From contig NC_091972.1 of the NCBI RefSeq assembly GCF_036711975.1, forward strand, positions 33,361,001 through 33,425,000: DNA of 64,000 bases, written 5' to 3'. Position 1 is the stretch's first letter. The number at the start of each line of letters is the position of its first letter. The notes below the pieces were generated by a model that saw only the letters and a list, made by a program, of their open reading frames with translations, was not told where the DNA came from and ran no database searches. Shown one piece after another: positions 19,741 through 31,129 of the stretch. Position numbers and translations under genes: made by a program. Source of the DNA: Onthophagus taurus (taxonomy: Eukaryota > Arthropoda > Insecta > Coleoptera > Scarabaeidae).

Positions 19741-21761
19741 AAAATGATATATTGACTAATAAAGCGAACATTACCAGATATTCAAAATCCTACAAATTCC
19801 ACCAAAAAGTTACAAATTTATCAAACATTCAATTCTCCACCGACGAATGGAACTTACTCAACAAAGGACACAAGTATGCAATAAAACCACAACTACAAGA
19901 CACAGCAAAACTGGCCATCGATTTAGAAGTCGCTGCTAATAAAATCCCAGGAGAAGAGAATTTAAGAAAGGAATTAATAGAAATCTTGAAGAAGAAAGAA
20001 AAGGAAAAAGTTCCCGATAACCAAAACAACAACAATAAACAAGAAATTAATACGTTGCGTAAGATTAAGTATAAAATCCGATCAAATTCATTAACAATTA
20101 CAAAGGCAGATAAAAATGCAGGTATAGTAATTTTAGACAAAAATATTTACAACTCAAAAACCCTAGAGTTTTTTGAACAAAACAACTTTGTAGAATTAAA
20201 TAAAAACCCCACAACCGCATTTCACAACAAAGTAAAGAAACAGATAAAAACATCACAAGAATTTCTTAAAGAACAAAATATTACAATATACAATCTTATT
20301 CCTATGAACCCTAAAATACCATTAGCATACTCACTCGTTAAGTTACATAAACAAAACCTACCTATTAGACCCATAATATCTTCATTGGATTCAAGTACAT
20401 ATAAAATATCCAAATTTTTACTACAAATATTTAAAAATGACATACAATTCAAACCAAAATACACCATAAAAAACAGAAACGAAATCATCAACACAATAAA
20501 GAACACCACATTACCAGTAGATTACACTATTTTATCATTCGACATAACTAATCTATACACCAATATTCCAATTACAGAAGCATTACTACTAGCAAAAGAG
20601 TTAATTAAAGATAAATTCAATGATACAAATACTGAACATATTTACAATTTTTTAAAATTATGCACAGAACAAAATTTTTGTCAGTTTGATTGTAAAATTT
20701 ATGAATATAAAAAAGGTTTACCTATGGGCTCACCACTTAGTGGGTTGCTATCAGATATTTTCCTCAATAATTTAGAAAAAGAAATTTTAAATACCAATAA
20801 TCCTAATATCTTACTATGGCGCAGATACGTCGACGACATACTAATCATTTGGAATAACAAAGACCTAGACTCAATTCATTCTTTCTATGCCTACATTAAT
20901 AGTTTGCATAATGATATTAACTTCACAATGGAAATTGAAGAAGATAACAAATTAAATTTTCTAGATCTCACCTTGACTAACAACGCTAAATTAATTACTT
21001 TCGACATTTACAGAAAGCCGACGCAGACAGATTCGGTCATTCCCAAAAATTCTTACCACCACAAAAACCATAAAGCTGCAGCATTTTGGGCTTTCATTTA
21101 CAGATACTATAATACACCTCTTTCAAAAGAAAGCAGAAATAAAGAATTAGACATAATCCATAATATAGCCAAAAATAATGGATATACAGTATCAGACATT
21201 GAATATATCATAAAAAAATATAATAAAAAACAACAACATTTAATTTCAACAAGCTTACAACAAACAAACATAACTAAAATCTATCGCTCAATAAATTACC
21301 CGGGCAATATTGGTTATTCTATTCGTAAAACTTTTCTTAAATATAATGTCAACATTTCATTTAGTAACAATAATACCTTGGGAAAAATTTTAATTAATGC
21401 AAAAGATAAATTACAAACACTTGAACAGAATGGTGTATATAGATTAGAGTGCGACACCTGTGGTGCAACATATATTGGAGAGACCGGTAGATCATTGAAA
21501 CAAAGGATTAAAGAACACAAAAATAACCAAAATTCCAACTTTGGTAGACATATGATTATCCATAACCACGAATTTGACATTAATAAAAATTTGACACTAC
21601 TTCATAAACAGAATAAAGGATTTAAGCTCAACTTATTAGAAACATATGAGATAGATAAATGTCGAACCAAAAATCAAAATATCGAATGTCTAAACGACCA
21701 GATACACACATTTAAGACTCCACTCTATAAATCCTTGATAAACCCTTTTCCTATTCCTTAA
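19741..21761 (+). CDS. Penelope-like reverse transcriptase/GIY-YIG endonuclease, plus copy
   Basis: PLE polyprotein that copies element RNA at a nicked target. The open frame formally begins at 19488, but residues before about 19740 are antisense of the inverted partner. Genuine sequence starts near ERKNDILTNKANITRYSK, followed by LSNIQFSTDEWNLL, the PLE N-terminal region. A lysine-rich linker (EILKKKEKEKVPDNQNNNN) comes next, then ADKNAGIVILD, the motifs FDITNLYTNIP, GLPMGSPLS and YVDD, and the GIY-YIG domain (YIGETGRSLKQRIKEHK). About 670 codons without a stop. The authentic N-terminus is cut off at the dimer junction. The intact frame suggests a recent insertion. Confidence 0.88.
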
Positions 21762-22409
21762 CCTTAACCTCCCAAATTGCAGAGGACTTTGTGTAGGTGG
21801 TACGTATACACAATTTCGCACTTTTTGGGATCCTTACGACCAAACATTTCCTTTTCCCTTTTTCCCCCCCCCCCCCCCCCTTTCTTCTCCCTATTTCTCG
21901 TGTTATATTATCTCATTTTGGAAAATATTTCATTTTGAAACTCATCGACATTTAGATCTGTTAAATGAAAGTAGGAAACACAATAATGAACACATAATAT
22001 AAGATTAAATTAAGTTATTGATCTTAACATAGAATATATTTGATATGAATGTGATTTTGATTTTTAAAAACCAATTTGATTCGTGCACAGAGTTCGCAAT
22101 AGTGGTACAACCAGTTAGTTACATCTCTCTTTCTTTCCGTTATCGATTAAGAACAAGTTCACGTTACGTTTTATTTCGACAGCAACAGCATAGATGTTAA
22201 CACCAAAAACAAATTACAAACAAGAATTTTAGTTTTACACCCCGATCTTTAATTGTATTCACGTCGAACCTTAATTTAAATGTTTCTTCTTAATTAAATT
22301 TGACGCAGTAAGTATTTTTTAGTTATTTTTTAAATAGAATTATTCATTTTCGTTAATTAACCCACATGTTTTTAAAACCAGTATAATTTATAATTTAATT
22401 CTTTGTAGC

Positions 22410-22449
22410 GTCTCTGAAGATGATAACTTGTTATCGAAACATGTAAGAC
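22410..22449 (+). ncRNA. hammerhead-ribozyme-like motif, plus PLE copy
   Basis: Stem I GTCT (22410-22413) pairs with AGAC (22446-22449). The core CTGAAGA (22414-22420) differs from the consensus only at the tolerant U7 position. Stem II is GATAA/TTATC (22422-22426, 22431-22435) with loop CTTG, followed by GAAA, a 2-bp stem III and GTA. As at 5871, one extra T separates core and stem II. Stems I and II differ in sequence from the 5871 motif but keep pairing, which supports a selected RNA fold. Confidence 0.7.
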
Positions 22450-22522
22450 AAAACGATTAATAAATTTAAAACCAGTAAAAAGTACAGTTGATTTTTCTTT
22501 TCAATTTTTCAAAAAGGATTGA

Positions 22523-22705
22523 GACACAAAACAATTTTGGGGTTATTTAGGTCAGATGCAGGTTCGGTTATATTCAATTATAAGCTTCTAGGGCTACCAA
22601 TTTATTTTATATAAAATTTTAAGAATCATCATTCGCCTTTTTTTAACATGAGGTTAAAAAAATTGTTTTCTTCAAAATGGCCAAGAATTAAGGCATTTAA
22701 CATTT
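22523..22705 (+). repeat. dispersed repeat family, copy 3
   Basis: Shares AATTATAAGCTTC, ATAAAATTTTA and GAGGTTAAAAAA-type stretches with copies at 14590-14900 (inverted) and 17280-17433. It starts right after the PLE dimer, so with copy 2 it may be two tandem units that the PLE entered. Confidence 0.5.
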
Positions 22706-22709
22706 TAGG

Positions 22710-23750
22710 CATAAGACCGTTTCCCGTTGCAGTCTGACAATCTCATCTTCAAAACATTCTGGCAGAACATCTTTGAGAAAAGCTACGTCTCACTTACCAC
22801 CTAAATGAGAAGATATGATATATTGCTCTGTTCTTGATGACCACCAAGAATGCCTAATCTTATGACTCATGAGGTTAGGAGCTATACGGATTCTCCAATG
22901 CCAACAGGTGGTAATTACGAGAATAAAAACACTCCTCCCTTGTATGTTACCTCGTTTATAAAACAACTTACTGTAGAAACATTTAGCAAATGTAATTTGC
23001 GATTCGTAATGATCGAGCATAACAGTTTTAACGGGGTGATAAGGATGCATTTTAAGTATTCGATTAAGTATTTTGCAAAAACCTTGTTAAGAAAGATAGT
23101 TAATCACCTGAATATCTTCCTATTCTGATTCCAGCCCAGTTTATCAAATTTCTTCCCAACCAATCAAACCTATACAATTTTTGGTGTAGATGTCTAAACA
23201 TCACATTTCGAGTAAAGAATTCAGTTTGAGTAGATCGGCAGGAATGAAAAGACATAAATGGTGCATATATGAAAGTGACCTTACTGCTATAGCTACTTAA
23301 ATAAGACATGTTCCAAAAGTGTTCAATAAATTGTTGTTTTGTCCATAGCTATTAAAATAGTAGCTGGTTATTTAAATTTTATTGTCAAATATAAACATTT
23401 TCAGCAGCAAAAGATAGTGAAGTGTGTTGCATCTTCAACATTTCTATAAATAAGATAGCTTGAATCGGAATAAGGGTAGTAATCGACATCCATTATTTCG
23501 TTCTTTATTATTCATTATTATTGTAATTTTTTTGAATTTTAAGTGACATTAAAGAATTCCTGTAAATTACTTTAATGGGATCTAGATGTTATAACCAAAT
23601 TTCATTTTTCTTTGAAAAAGAAGTTCTTTGGCATGAATAAATATTTTATTTATTGATACTACTTGTCACAAACGTAACTAGCACCAAAACAGTATAATTA
23701 AGTTGGACCTATTCAATCTACTCCTGACGACACAAAATCCCAATAGAATA
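22710..23750. other. no recognised gene
   Basis: Overlapping frames of 86-92 codons lie on both strands at 22790-23128, with no domain that I recognise. The rest is AT-rich. Confidence 0.3.
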
Positions 23751-23754
23751 CCAT

Positions 23755-24045
23755 CAAAAGTCTTTTTATAGATAATTTTTCACAGACTCTATTTACTTTT
23801 TAAGGTTATTGTGTTACGGTCGGCATTCGACCACACAAAAACCTCAAAAGATGAAAAAAAGAAGTCACAAACCTATTCAATTTACTAACTCCAGCAGGGT
23901 AAACGCCTCCTCCCCCAATAGAAAAAAGCAAATTGTGTCCGACAGTTGTCAACGAGCATTTCAGCTACCGGATTTATCTCCTTTACAACTCTACGTAACT
24001 AATTGTCTTGTTCACTTTGTCAAAATATTTCTCTTTAAGTGAACA
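23755..24045 (+). repeat. about 290-bp direct repeat, copy 2 (partner at 14990)
   Basis: Aligns with 14990-15290 over its whole length. Its frame from 23809 reads KPIQFTNSSRVNASSPNRKK and DSCQRAFQLPDLSPLQ, parallel to copy 1 after a 2-nt indel. It ends soon after GTCAAAATATTTCTC. Function unknown. Confidence 0.6.
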
Positions 24046-24049
24046 AATA

Positions 24050-25100
24050 TCTAATAAAAATCACTAAAGTTATATTTGAAACATCAAAAAATATTTAAAT
24101 GTAGTAAAATAATCTTAAGTTTTATGCGATTTTGTAATTATTTAAAGTATAACAATCAAATCCTTTAAGATTTTAACACGTTCAAAAATGACTTCTTTCT
24201 TAGACTTCTTTTTTTCTTTTGTATTGATGTTTTCGGTAGGTATTGTTTAACCACTTAACAATAGTTCTCAAAACCCAAAAGCCTGCGTTGAAAATCGCTA
24301 AAAGTTAATAAATACCACCGTGTTACTTTCTCCAACTTCTCAGAAGAATTCAAAGACTTTATTGCTCTTCTTCTTTTTTTTGCGAGATCTTATACAAAAG
24401 CCTACCTATAATGTCTACCTTAAACGTTTTAAATATTGGATACAATTAGTATGTTTAATTTTTAAATTATCTGTTACACACAAAGTCTATAAATACGTTT
24501 AGGGATCAAAGTCATACGATTGCGCCCATAAACGTTTATAGATATACAGTTTCTGAACCAGTTTGCATCGCGGACTGGATTATTTTTGCCAACAAGTGGC
24601 GCCAGCATGGGTTGTTGCAAGGAAAAAGTAATGTGATTTCTAGTGCGTAAAATATAAGAAAAGTAATCAAATATTGTAGGGGGAACTTTATAATATTTTT
24701 ATGAGCAGTGACAGTGCAAACTCTGAACCTGAGAGAACTAACTTTTAGAGGACACTTACATAATTAAAGACAAAAACACGAATATAAGAAGGAATACATA
24801 TTCGTTTGGACAAGCAACAATTTGTTCATTATGGCGCAAATTCAGTATGCAAGACAAATTTGTCGCAAGGTGATGTGCAAGGTGACACAAATGTTTGTAT
24901 TGACGATCTTATGTATCACAGAGATGGCGCGGTGGTAGTAAGATGCAAGGTAGATGAATATATGGTGAATATATGTTTATCTACCTTGGTAAGACGCAGT
25001 TGGAGATGACAAGCATAAATAATAAGATATAGACGTTATAGTATGTTATAGTAAAAATTAAGTAACTAATAAACAATTATAAAAGATAATTGTGGTAAAC
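24050..25100 (+). other. probable 5' LTR/leader region of the Ty3/gypsy element, borders unresolved
   Basis: No gene is seen. Because the gag frame begins at 25184, the LTR and leader should lie here. Two primer-binding-site-like stretches occur: TGGCGCCAGCATGGG (24597) and TGGCGCTGCGTGG (25107). I could not match a second LTR downstream of the pol remnant, so LTR borders are not called. Confidence 0.3.
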
Positions 25101-25106
25101 CTTACA

Positions 25107-25124
25107 TGGCGCTGCGTGGAAAAA
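25107..25124 (+). other. candidate primer-binding site of the Ty3/gypsy element
   Basis: TGGCGCTGCGTGG directly follows a ...TTACA that could be an LTR end, 77 bases before the gag start. This is the spacing and TGG start usual for tRNA-primed retroelements. The alternative at 24597 is possible. Confidence 0.3.
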
Positions 25125-25183
25125 GCGAATAAAAAGTTTTTATAAAGAAAAAACAAAGAAAAAATAACGAAATCGAACCTAAA

Positions 25184-25384
25184 ATGGATAACATACGCCA
25201 ACCTCCGGAGTTGTGTATGGTTGGTGATATTGCTGATAATTTCAAACGACGGAGACAACAATTTGAATTGTATATGGTTGCCTCAAGAGTAGCAGCAGAT
25301 AAGTGTGATTATTTATTTATAATTTATGGGTACAGAAACAGGACAAACCCAAATGATCTGTACCACGAAAAAAATTTACAATAA
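25184..25384 (+). pseudogene. Ty3/gypsy-type gag, 5' part
   Basis: The frame starts MDNIRQPPELCMVGDIADNF and continues KRRRQQFELYMVASRVAADK. This is the usual opening of insect Ty3/gypsy Gag (a G-D-x-x-x-N-W-K-x-x-x-x-x-F-E-x-Y-x-x-A-S pattern). It loses similarity after about 25340. The gag frame resumes at about 28073, so an opposite-strand LINE of about 2.7 kb lies inside it. Confidence 0.55.
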
Positions 25385-28072
25385 AAAAAAGAAAACGTGT
25401 ACCAAGGAAAAATGAATAAAGAAAAAATCAAAATTATCAAAATTAAGGCGAGCAATTAAAAATAAAATTAAACTTAAACTAAAAACACCGGAATTCAGAT
25501 ATTATATATATACAAAAAAAAAGATAAAACAAAATAAAACAATAATAATAATACAATAAAGCAAAAAAGTCAAAAAGTAAAATAAAATAAAACAATGCCT
25601 AATAGCAATAGTAACGGCGAAATTAAACATTATACAAAAACAGAAACCAACGAGCTACCAAAACGAAGGAGGCAATTCGCTGACTGCATTAAAAAGTATG
25701 CGCCTAAACGTAGAAAATGAATGCTGAAACAAATCAATATCGAGCTTATCAGCCTGACGAGCCATTCGCAACATAGGGGAGTTTCGAAAAGCATTGGTGC
25801 GAGGAATAGGCGTACAGAACAAGAAATTAAAGCGAAGAAGACGGGGAGGTACATGAATATTGACCGAATTTAAAAGAACTGTGGAATCACACATATTGTG
25901 TAATACCTTGTAGAAGAATAATGTGTCGTTACACAGGCGACGTTGTCGAAGGGGCATTAACCGAAAAGATCTGCAAGACGAATGATAATTAATATAATGT
26001 ATGGAAGATTTAAAGTTTAGATATTTCAAAAATCTAGATTGAATTTTTTCAATTCGGTCAATATAAATAAGGTATTGGGGATTCCAAACTACAGTGCAAA
26101 AATTAAGAATACTGTAAACATATGCGAAATATAAATTTTTAATCGCGTCAACGCTTACAAAGGAAGAGGTGGATCTCATAATGAAACCGAGCATACGCCA
26201 AGCCTTATTAACAGTAGTGTCAATGTGCTGTGCGTAGAGAAGCTTGGGATCAAGAGTCACTCCAAGGTCTCTAATAAAGGAAACGCGTGTTAAGTTTACG
26301 CCAGCGATGTTGTAATCGTAATGAACAGTATTCTTCCTTCTCGAAAAAGAAATAACATTACATTTAGACAGATTTAGGGTCAAGTGGTTTTTAGTACAAA
26401 AGTCAGAAATCCTGAGAAGGTCAGTCTGCAGTCTAGAGCAGTCCAACGGAGAGGAGATACGCAGATAAAGCTTGAGATCATCTGCGTACATTAGACATTG
26501 ACAATGTTTCACAACCTTGAAAATATCGTTAACATAAAGATTAAATAGCAAGGGTCCGAGGTGGCTACCCTGAGGGACACCCGAGGGAACTGATATAGGG
26601 TCAGAGCAATATCCGTTAACAGATACAATCTGGCTCCTACCTCGCAAATATGAATCAAACCAGCGGAGCAACCCACCATGAACACCATAACCATGAAGTT
26701 TTGATAAAAGAAGGCTGTGATCCACACGATCAAAAGCCTTGCTAAAATCGGTGTAAACAGAATCAACTTGACAATATTGGTCAAATGATGTTAAAATATA
26801 ATTTGTGTACTCAAGCAGGTTGCTCTCCACTGACCGATTCGCAAAAAAGCCATGTTGTCTAGGATCGATTTTGGATTTAAGCCTAAAGAAGAGTCTGGTA
26901 TAAACCAGTCTCTCTAAAACCTTACCAAACACTGACAATATAGATATTGGGCGATAGTTAGATATAAGGTTACGACTACCGGATTTGAAAATGGGCAAAA
27001 TATATGCACGTTTCCAAAAGGCAGGAAACGTACCTTCATTTACAGATTTGTTAAATAAGATGGAAAGTGGTAGAGAAAGAGATTCAAAACATAATTTTAT
27101 TAGGATAGAAGGAATACCATCAGTGCCCGGACCCTTATTTATGTTTAAAGCAATAAGAGCTTCCTCAACCTCAGACCGCTCAAAGCGCATCGGACCCAAA
27201 CATGTAGTATCATTAAGGTCAGCATTAGCAGAATGAAGTGAATTAATTGAATTAACAGGATTAACAGAGGGAGGGACATACACCGAAGAGAAATATGTTG
27301 CAAATAGCGAGCAGACACCCTTACCGTCCCCGGCAACAGCCCCATTTAATGTCATAGGTGTAGGAATTGTATCCGCACCTTTCTTGTTTTTAATATAAGA
27401 CCAAAAGTATTTAGGATTAGCTTTAATACTGCTCTCGACGCCACCAACATACCTCCCATAGTCGCGCCGAATGAGAAACTTAGAACGCCCTCGCAATAAT
27501 GAAAAAGTCAAATAATCTATTTGTTTTCCATACCGTTTCCACTTAACATGAGCCCTTCGCTTTTCTCTGATCACTCTGATAGTATCTCGCGAAAACCACA
27601 TCGGAAAACCACTAGTGAATTTGCGCTTGATCGGAGTAAATTTTTGAATGGCAAAATTTAAATGGTAATAAAAGAAATCAAGAGCAGGGTCTACTTCACG
27701 AGTATTTAGCTCTGTATCCCAGTTAATAGTAGACAGATACGAATCAATGTCAGAGAAATTAGCACGTCTGAAGTTAAATACGTTAGAAGATTCAGTGGGA
27801 AGACGGTGTGGCATTTCAAACGAGCAAACGAATTCTAAAGTGTTGTGAGCACTATCCTCAGGGATCAGAGGATGAGTGCTTAATGAAATAGAAGATATAT
27901 TAGAAAAATTAGCAAGAATTAAGTCGAGAGTGTTCTAAAAGGCATTCATGTGAAAATTGAATTGGTTGAGACCACATAAGGCGAGGGCATCCAGAAACTC
28001 ACTCGAACGAGCAGAAGAAGTGGAGACGCCGGTTGAAAGATCGGCTGACCACCGAATTTCAGCTAGGTAGCT
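25385..28072 (-). mobile_element. 5'-truncated non-LTR retrotransposon inside gypsy gag
   Basis: The right border lies near 28066-28072. There the LINE endonuclease reading (minus strand) ends, and the gag reading (plus strand, YKKILDVFQNHF) begins. The left border is approximate; 25400-25650 is an A- and (AAT)-rich tract that would be the LINE 3' untranslated region. No poly-T was seen on the plus strand, so the tail type is uncertain. No clear target duplication was identified. Confidence 0.6.
25655..28070 (-). pseudogene. jockey/CR1-like LINE ORF2: endonuclease tail and reverse transcriptase
   Basis: A 719-codon open frame (27814-25655) holds a complete reverse transcriptase. Motifs in order: NYRPISILSVFGKVLERLVY; RQHGFFANRSVESNLLEY; VYTDFSKAFDRVDHSLLLSK (motif A); SGVPQGSHLGPLLFNLYVND (motif B); LMYADDLKLY (motif C, YADD). 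A CR1/jockey-type C-terminal domain without RNase H follows. The same frame extends 5' to about 28070 through a single TAG (27935-27937) into the end of the endonuclease domain (NTLDLILAN, EDSAHNTLEF). The start of the endonuclease and ORF1 are missing. One stop only, so this is a relatively recent but truncated copy. Confidence 0.8.
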
Positions 28073-28390
28073 ATAAGAAAATACTTGATGTATTTCAAAA
28101 TCATTTCATACCAGCAACAAACGAGTCAGTAAATAGATACTTGTTTTTTACAAGGGACCAAAAAGATGGGGAAAATATAGACAATTAGGTAACGGACTTA
28201 AGAAAATTAAGTAAAACATATAATTTTGGTGATTTACGAGATAGCCTCATAAAATACAGAATTATATGTGGTATAAACGAAAAGAAAATGACTGAAAGGT
28301 TGTTAAGAGAACCAAATTTAGACTTAAACAAATTTATAAGTATTTGTAAAGCAGCTGAAATTGCAGAGAAACATACAAAACAAATCACAT
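28073..28390 (+). pseudogene. Ty3/gypsy-type gag, 3' part (capsid)
   Basis: Reads NRYLFFTRDQKDGENID, a stop, then VTDLRKLSKTYNFGDLRDSL, IICGINEKKMTERLLREPNL and CKAAEIAEKH. This is the capsid C-terminal pattern F-x-x-R-x-Q, x-L-R-x-L-A-x-x-C-x-F-x-D-L, G-I-x-x-x-x-x-x-x-L-L-R-E. It is the continuation of 25184-25384 across the nested LINE. Confidence 0.65.
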
Positions 28391-28489
28391 GAGCAAGATG
28401 TAAATGTACATGCTGTAACAGAAAATAAAGATTTTAAGAAAAAACATTTCAATAAGAGTCAAAAACAAAAGAAAAAACAATAAAGAAAA

Positions 28490-28610
28490 AGAAAAACCAT
28501 GTGGTAAGTGTGGATTCAAACAAGAATATCGTAACTACATAACAGCATTTAATAAAATATGCAATACATGTAAAAAATACAATCACTTTTCAAAAATGTG
28601 TCGAAAATGA
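28490..28610 (+). pseudogene. gag zinc-knuckle region
   Basis: Encodes a canonical CX2CX4HX4C knuckle (CNTCKKYNHFSKMC) preceded by a second Cys pair (CGKCGF). This is the nucleocapsid part of the same element, in a frame shifted from the capsid. Confidence 0.6.
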
Positions 28611-28614
28611 TGGA

Positions 28615-30239
28615 GAAAAGGAAAAGTTATTTGTTGGAGAAATTTATTATGTAGATAATATAAAAAATAAAGAGAAGTGGTATAAAACAGTCAAAATAAA
28701 AGGAAATGAGATCAGATGCAAGGTAGACACTGGTGCTCAGATAAATGTTCTAAATTTAGATGTAGCCGAACGAATAAAAGTAAACATTGAAAAGTCAAAA
28801 ATAAAATTAAGAAACTATAATGGATCGGAAATAAAAATTTATGGCAAAACTCGAGTTCAGTGTAAAATTGATGAAATAGAAGATAGGGTAGAATGTCAAA
28901 TTGTAAACTTCCAAGCACCTTGTATATTGGGATATCCTACTATTAAAGCGTACGGTCTGATTAAAAATGTTGATGAGATACATAATCAAGAAACAGAAAT
29001 TGATTCAATTTTACGTAAAGATCAAGATTTGTTTGAAGGATTTGGTAAATTGGAATATAATTATGATATTAAGATAAAACAAGACGTTGTACTTATTGTG
29101 GAGAATCCTAGAACAATACCATTAGCTTTGGAGGAAAAAATTAAAGAGGAATTAGATAAAATGGAAAGAATGGATGTTATCAGACGAGTAGAAGAACCAA
29201 CTGAATGAGTGAATTCAATGGTAGTTGTAAGGAAACCAGATAAGTCTCTCAGAATTTGCTTAGACCCGAGGAATTGAAATAGGGAAATTGTAAGAAAATG
29301 GTATCAATTGCTAAAATGGCTGGTGCATGTATTTTTTCTATTCTTGATGGTAATAAAGAATTCTACCAAATACAGTTATCTCCAAAAAGTGAACTACTAA
29401 CAATTTTCAACGCTGAAAAATTGGGAAGATATTGCTATTCTATGGACTCTCATCGGCACCAGAGATATTTCACCGAACTTTTAAGAATGTATTTCAAGAT
29501 ATTCCAGGAGTTGAAGTTTATATAGATGACATTATTGTTTGGGGTGATAATGAAGAACAACATAATCAAAGGTTAAAAAAAGTGTTAGAACATGCAAAAG
29601 CGTTTTAATAAAAAGAAATGTAAATTTGGACTTTATGAAGTAAAATATGTTGGACAGGTGTTAACAAAAGATGGACTTAAACCATACAATGAAAAAGCTA
29701 TAGATGAAATGAAACAACCATCGAATAAAAAAGAGTTACAAACTTTCTTAGGTATTGTAACTTATGTTAGTCGTTTCGTACCAAATTATCGTACCAATAA
29801 ATTAACGAGTAGTCCAGTTTTGAAGTATTTTGATAGAAATAGGGAAATTATTTTGTCAGTACATAATAGTAGTACAGGTTTGGGTGCTGTTCTTTTGCAA
29901 GATAACCGTCCAGTAGCATATGCATCAATATCTTTGACTGAATGTCAAAAGATGTGGGCTCAAATAGAGAAGGAATTACTTGCGGTAGTATTTGGTGTTG
30001 AGACGTTTCATCAATATATTTATGATAGAACTGTTATAATAGAAAGTGATCATAAATCATTGGAGCAGATTTTCAAAAAACCATTATGTAAAACTCCATT
30101 GCGGTTACAGAGACTTCGAATACGTTTACAATCATATGATTTTACAATAAAATATAAACCTGGGAAAGAACTCTTGGTGGCAGATGGATTATCAAGAAAT
30201 TATTTAGAAGAAAAAAATGATTGTACTGACATTGATTGA
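28615..30239 (+). pseudogene. Ty3/gypsy-type pol: protease, reverse transcriptase, RNase H
   Basis: Protease: CKVDTGAQINVLNL near 28717 (active-site D-T-G). Reverse transcriptase: MERMDVIRRVEEPTE, a TGA, then MVVVRKPDKSLRICLDPRN, a stop, SILDGNKEFYQIQLSPKS (motif A) and, after frameshifts, VYIDDIIVWG near 29513 (motif C). KKCKFGLYEVKYVGQVLTKD follows. RNase H of the gypsy type covers 29830-30230, including GLGAVLLQDNRPVAYAS and ESDHKSLEQIFKKPL. Several stops and frameshifts make it inactive. Motif order and spacing are those of Ty3/gypsy elements. Confidence 0.8.
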
Positions 30240-30339
30240 GAAGTTCAAGTTCATTTATGTATGATAGAAGAAAATTTATCATTTTCAAATGAAAAAATAA
30301 AATTATTCAAACAGGAAACGCTAAATGATTTACGGTTAT

Positions 30340-30611
30340 GAATTTATAAATATTATTACGATCGAAATTATAATGTTAATCTACCAGAGTATAATAAAGG
30401 AGAAATAGTATATGTGAAAGATAAAATACATAATATGACGCCAGCAAAAGTAATTGAAAGAACCGATAGACCGCGATGTTATAAATTGGAATTGCCAACG
30501 GAAAACATTGTGGAAAGAAATAAATTCAACATCTACAAAGTTTTAACTGAAGAAATTGTAAAAAACGAAGATTTACCAGAAGTATGTAAGGAGGCTGTAA
30601 TCACATCATAA
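30340..30611 (+). pseudogene. Ty3/gypsy integrase C-terminal remnant
   Basis: The frame from about 30385 (EYNKGEIVYVKDKIHNMTPA, then KVIERTDRPRCYKLEL) fits the G-x-x-V-x-V-R-D ... P-A-x-V-x-x-x-x-x-x-R-S-Y tail of gypsy-type integrases. The zinc-binding and DDE core that should lie between 30240 and 30340 are absent, so a deletion removed most of the integrase. Confidence 0.55.
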
Positions 30612-31125
30612 ACATATTGGTTCAAAGATAACTTTCTCTATTAATAATCTTCTTACAATGAAATGGCACGACAAAGGAGATGTTCATATTATTACAATAT
30701 TGCACAATACTGTGAAGAAGTCTATCAGAACCGGAGATGTACTAAAATCTTTAGCAGCGATAAAGTATAATAATAGTAAGGGGGTGTGGATACAATAGAT
30801 GGGAAGAAAATTTGCCTAGTGGTTCTCAATTCAAATGCCTTCTACAAAATTCAATGCTCCAAAAATGTCAATTTGCTAGAGAAGTATGAGAAAAAAGAAG
30901 ATAAACCTCAAAGAATCTCACCTTCTCTGTTAACCCATTCAAAAATTCCATCGCAAATAAAAAGAATATGAATAGAAAAAGCAAAACCAAGAAAATGTTG
31001 AATAATTTTAGATCATATAATAAGTGATAAATAAAATTAGTTTTAAGTTTAAAGATTCCATAGAAAATATAATTTCGTTTGGTATTTAAGTAGATGAAAA
31101 TCCGGAGATCAATTTAATAATCCGG
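30612..31125 (+). other. 3' non-coding end of the gypsy element and flank
   Basis: A purine tract AGTAAGGGGG ends at about 30783 and is followed by TGTGGATAC, which could be the polypurine tract and start of a 3' LTR. AATAAA lies near 31030. No matching 5' LTR was found, so this is tentative. Confidence 0.25.
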
Positions 31126-31129
31126 AGTA

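Larger units (their letters stand above)
17434..22522. mobile_element. Penelope-like element inserted as a 5'-to-5' inverted dimer
   Basis: Two PLE copies face away from each other. The minus copy spans 17447-19731 and the plus copy about 19741-22509. The arms 17493-19731 and 20266-22506 are reverse complements with, as far as I traced, only a 2-nt length difference beside a 17-base homopolymer (G at 18119-18135, C in the other arm near 21865-21881). The whole structure is bounded by the 13-bp repeat CAAAAAGGATTGA (17434-17446, 22510-22522). The minus copy carries about 46 extra bases at its 3' end. Inverted, 5'-truncated partners are a known habit of Penelope elements. Confidence 0.85.

Noticed and set aside
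24597..24612. Alternative primer-binding site TGGCGCCAGCATGGG
   Set aside because: Not excluded, but it lies nearly 590 bases from gag. The site at 25107 directly follows a CA end and is closer.
30785..31080. 3' LTR of the gypsy element
   Set aside because: A purine tract and TGTGG start are suggestive, but no second copy of the sequence was found upstream, so no LTR is called.
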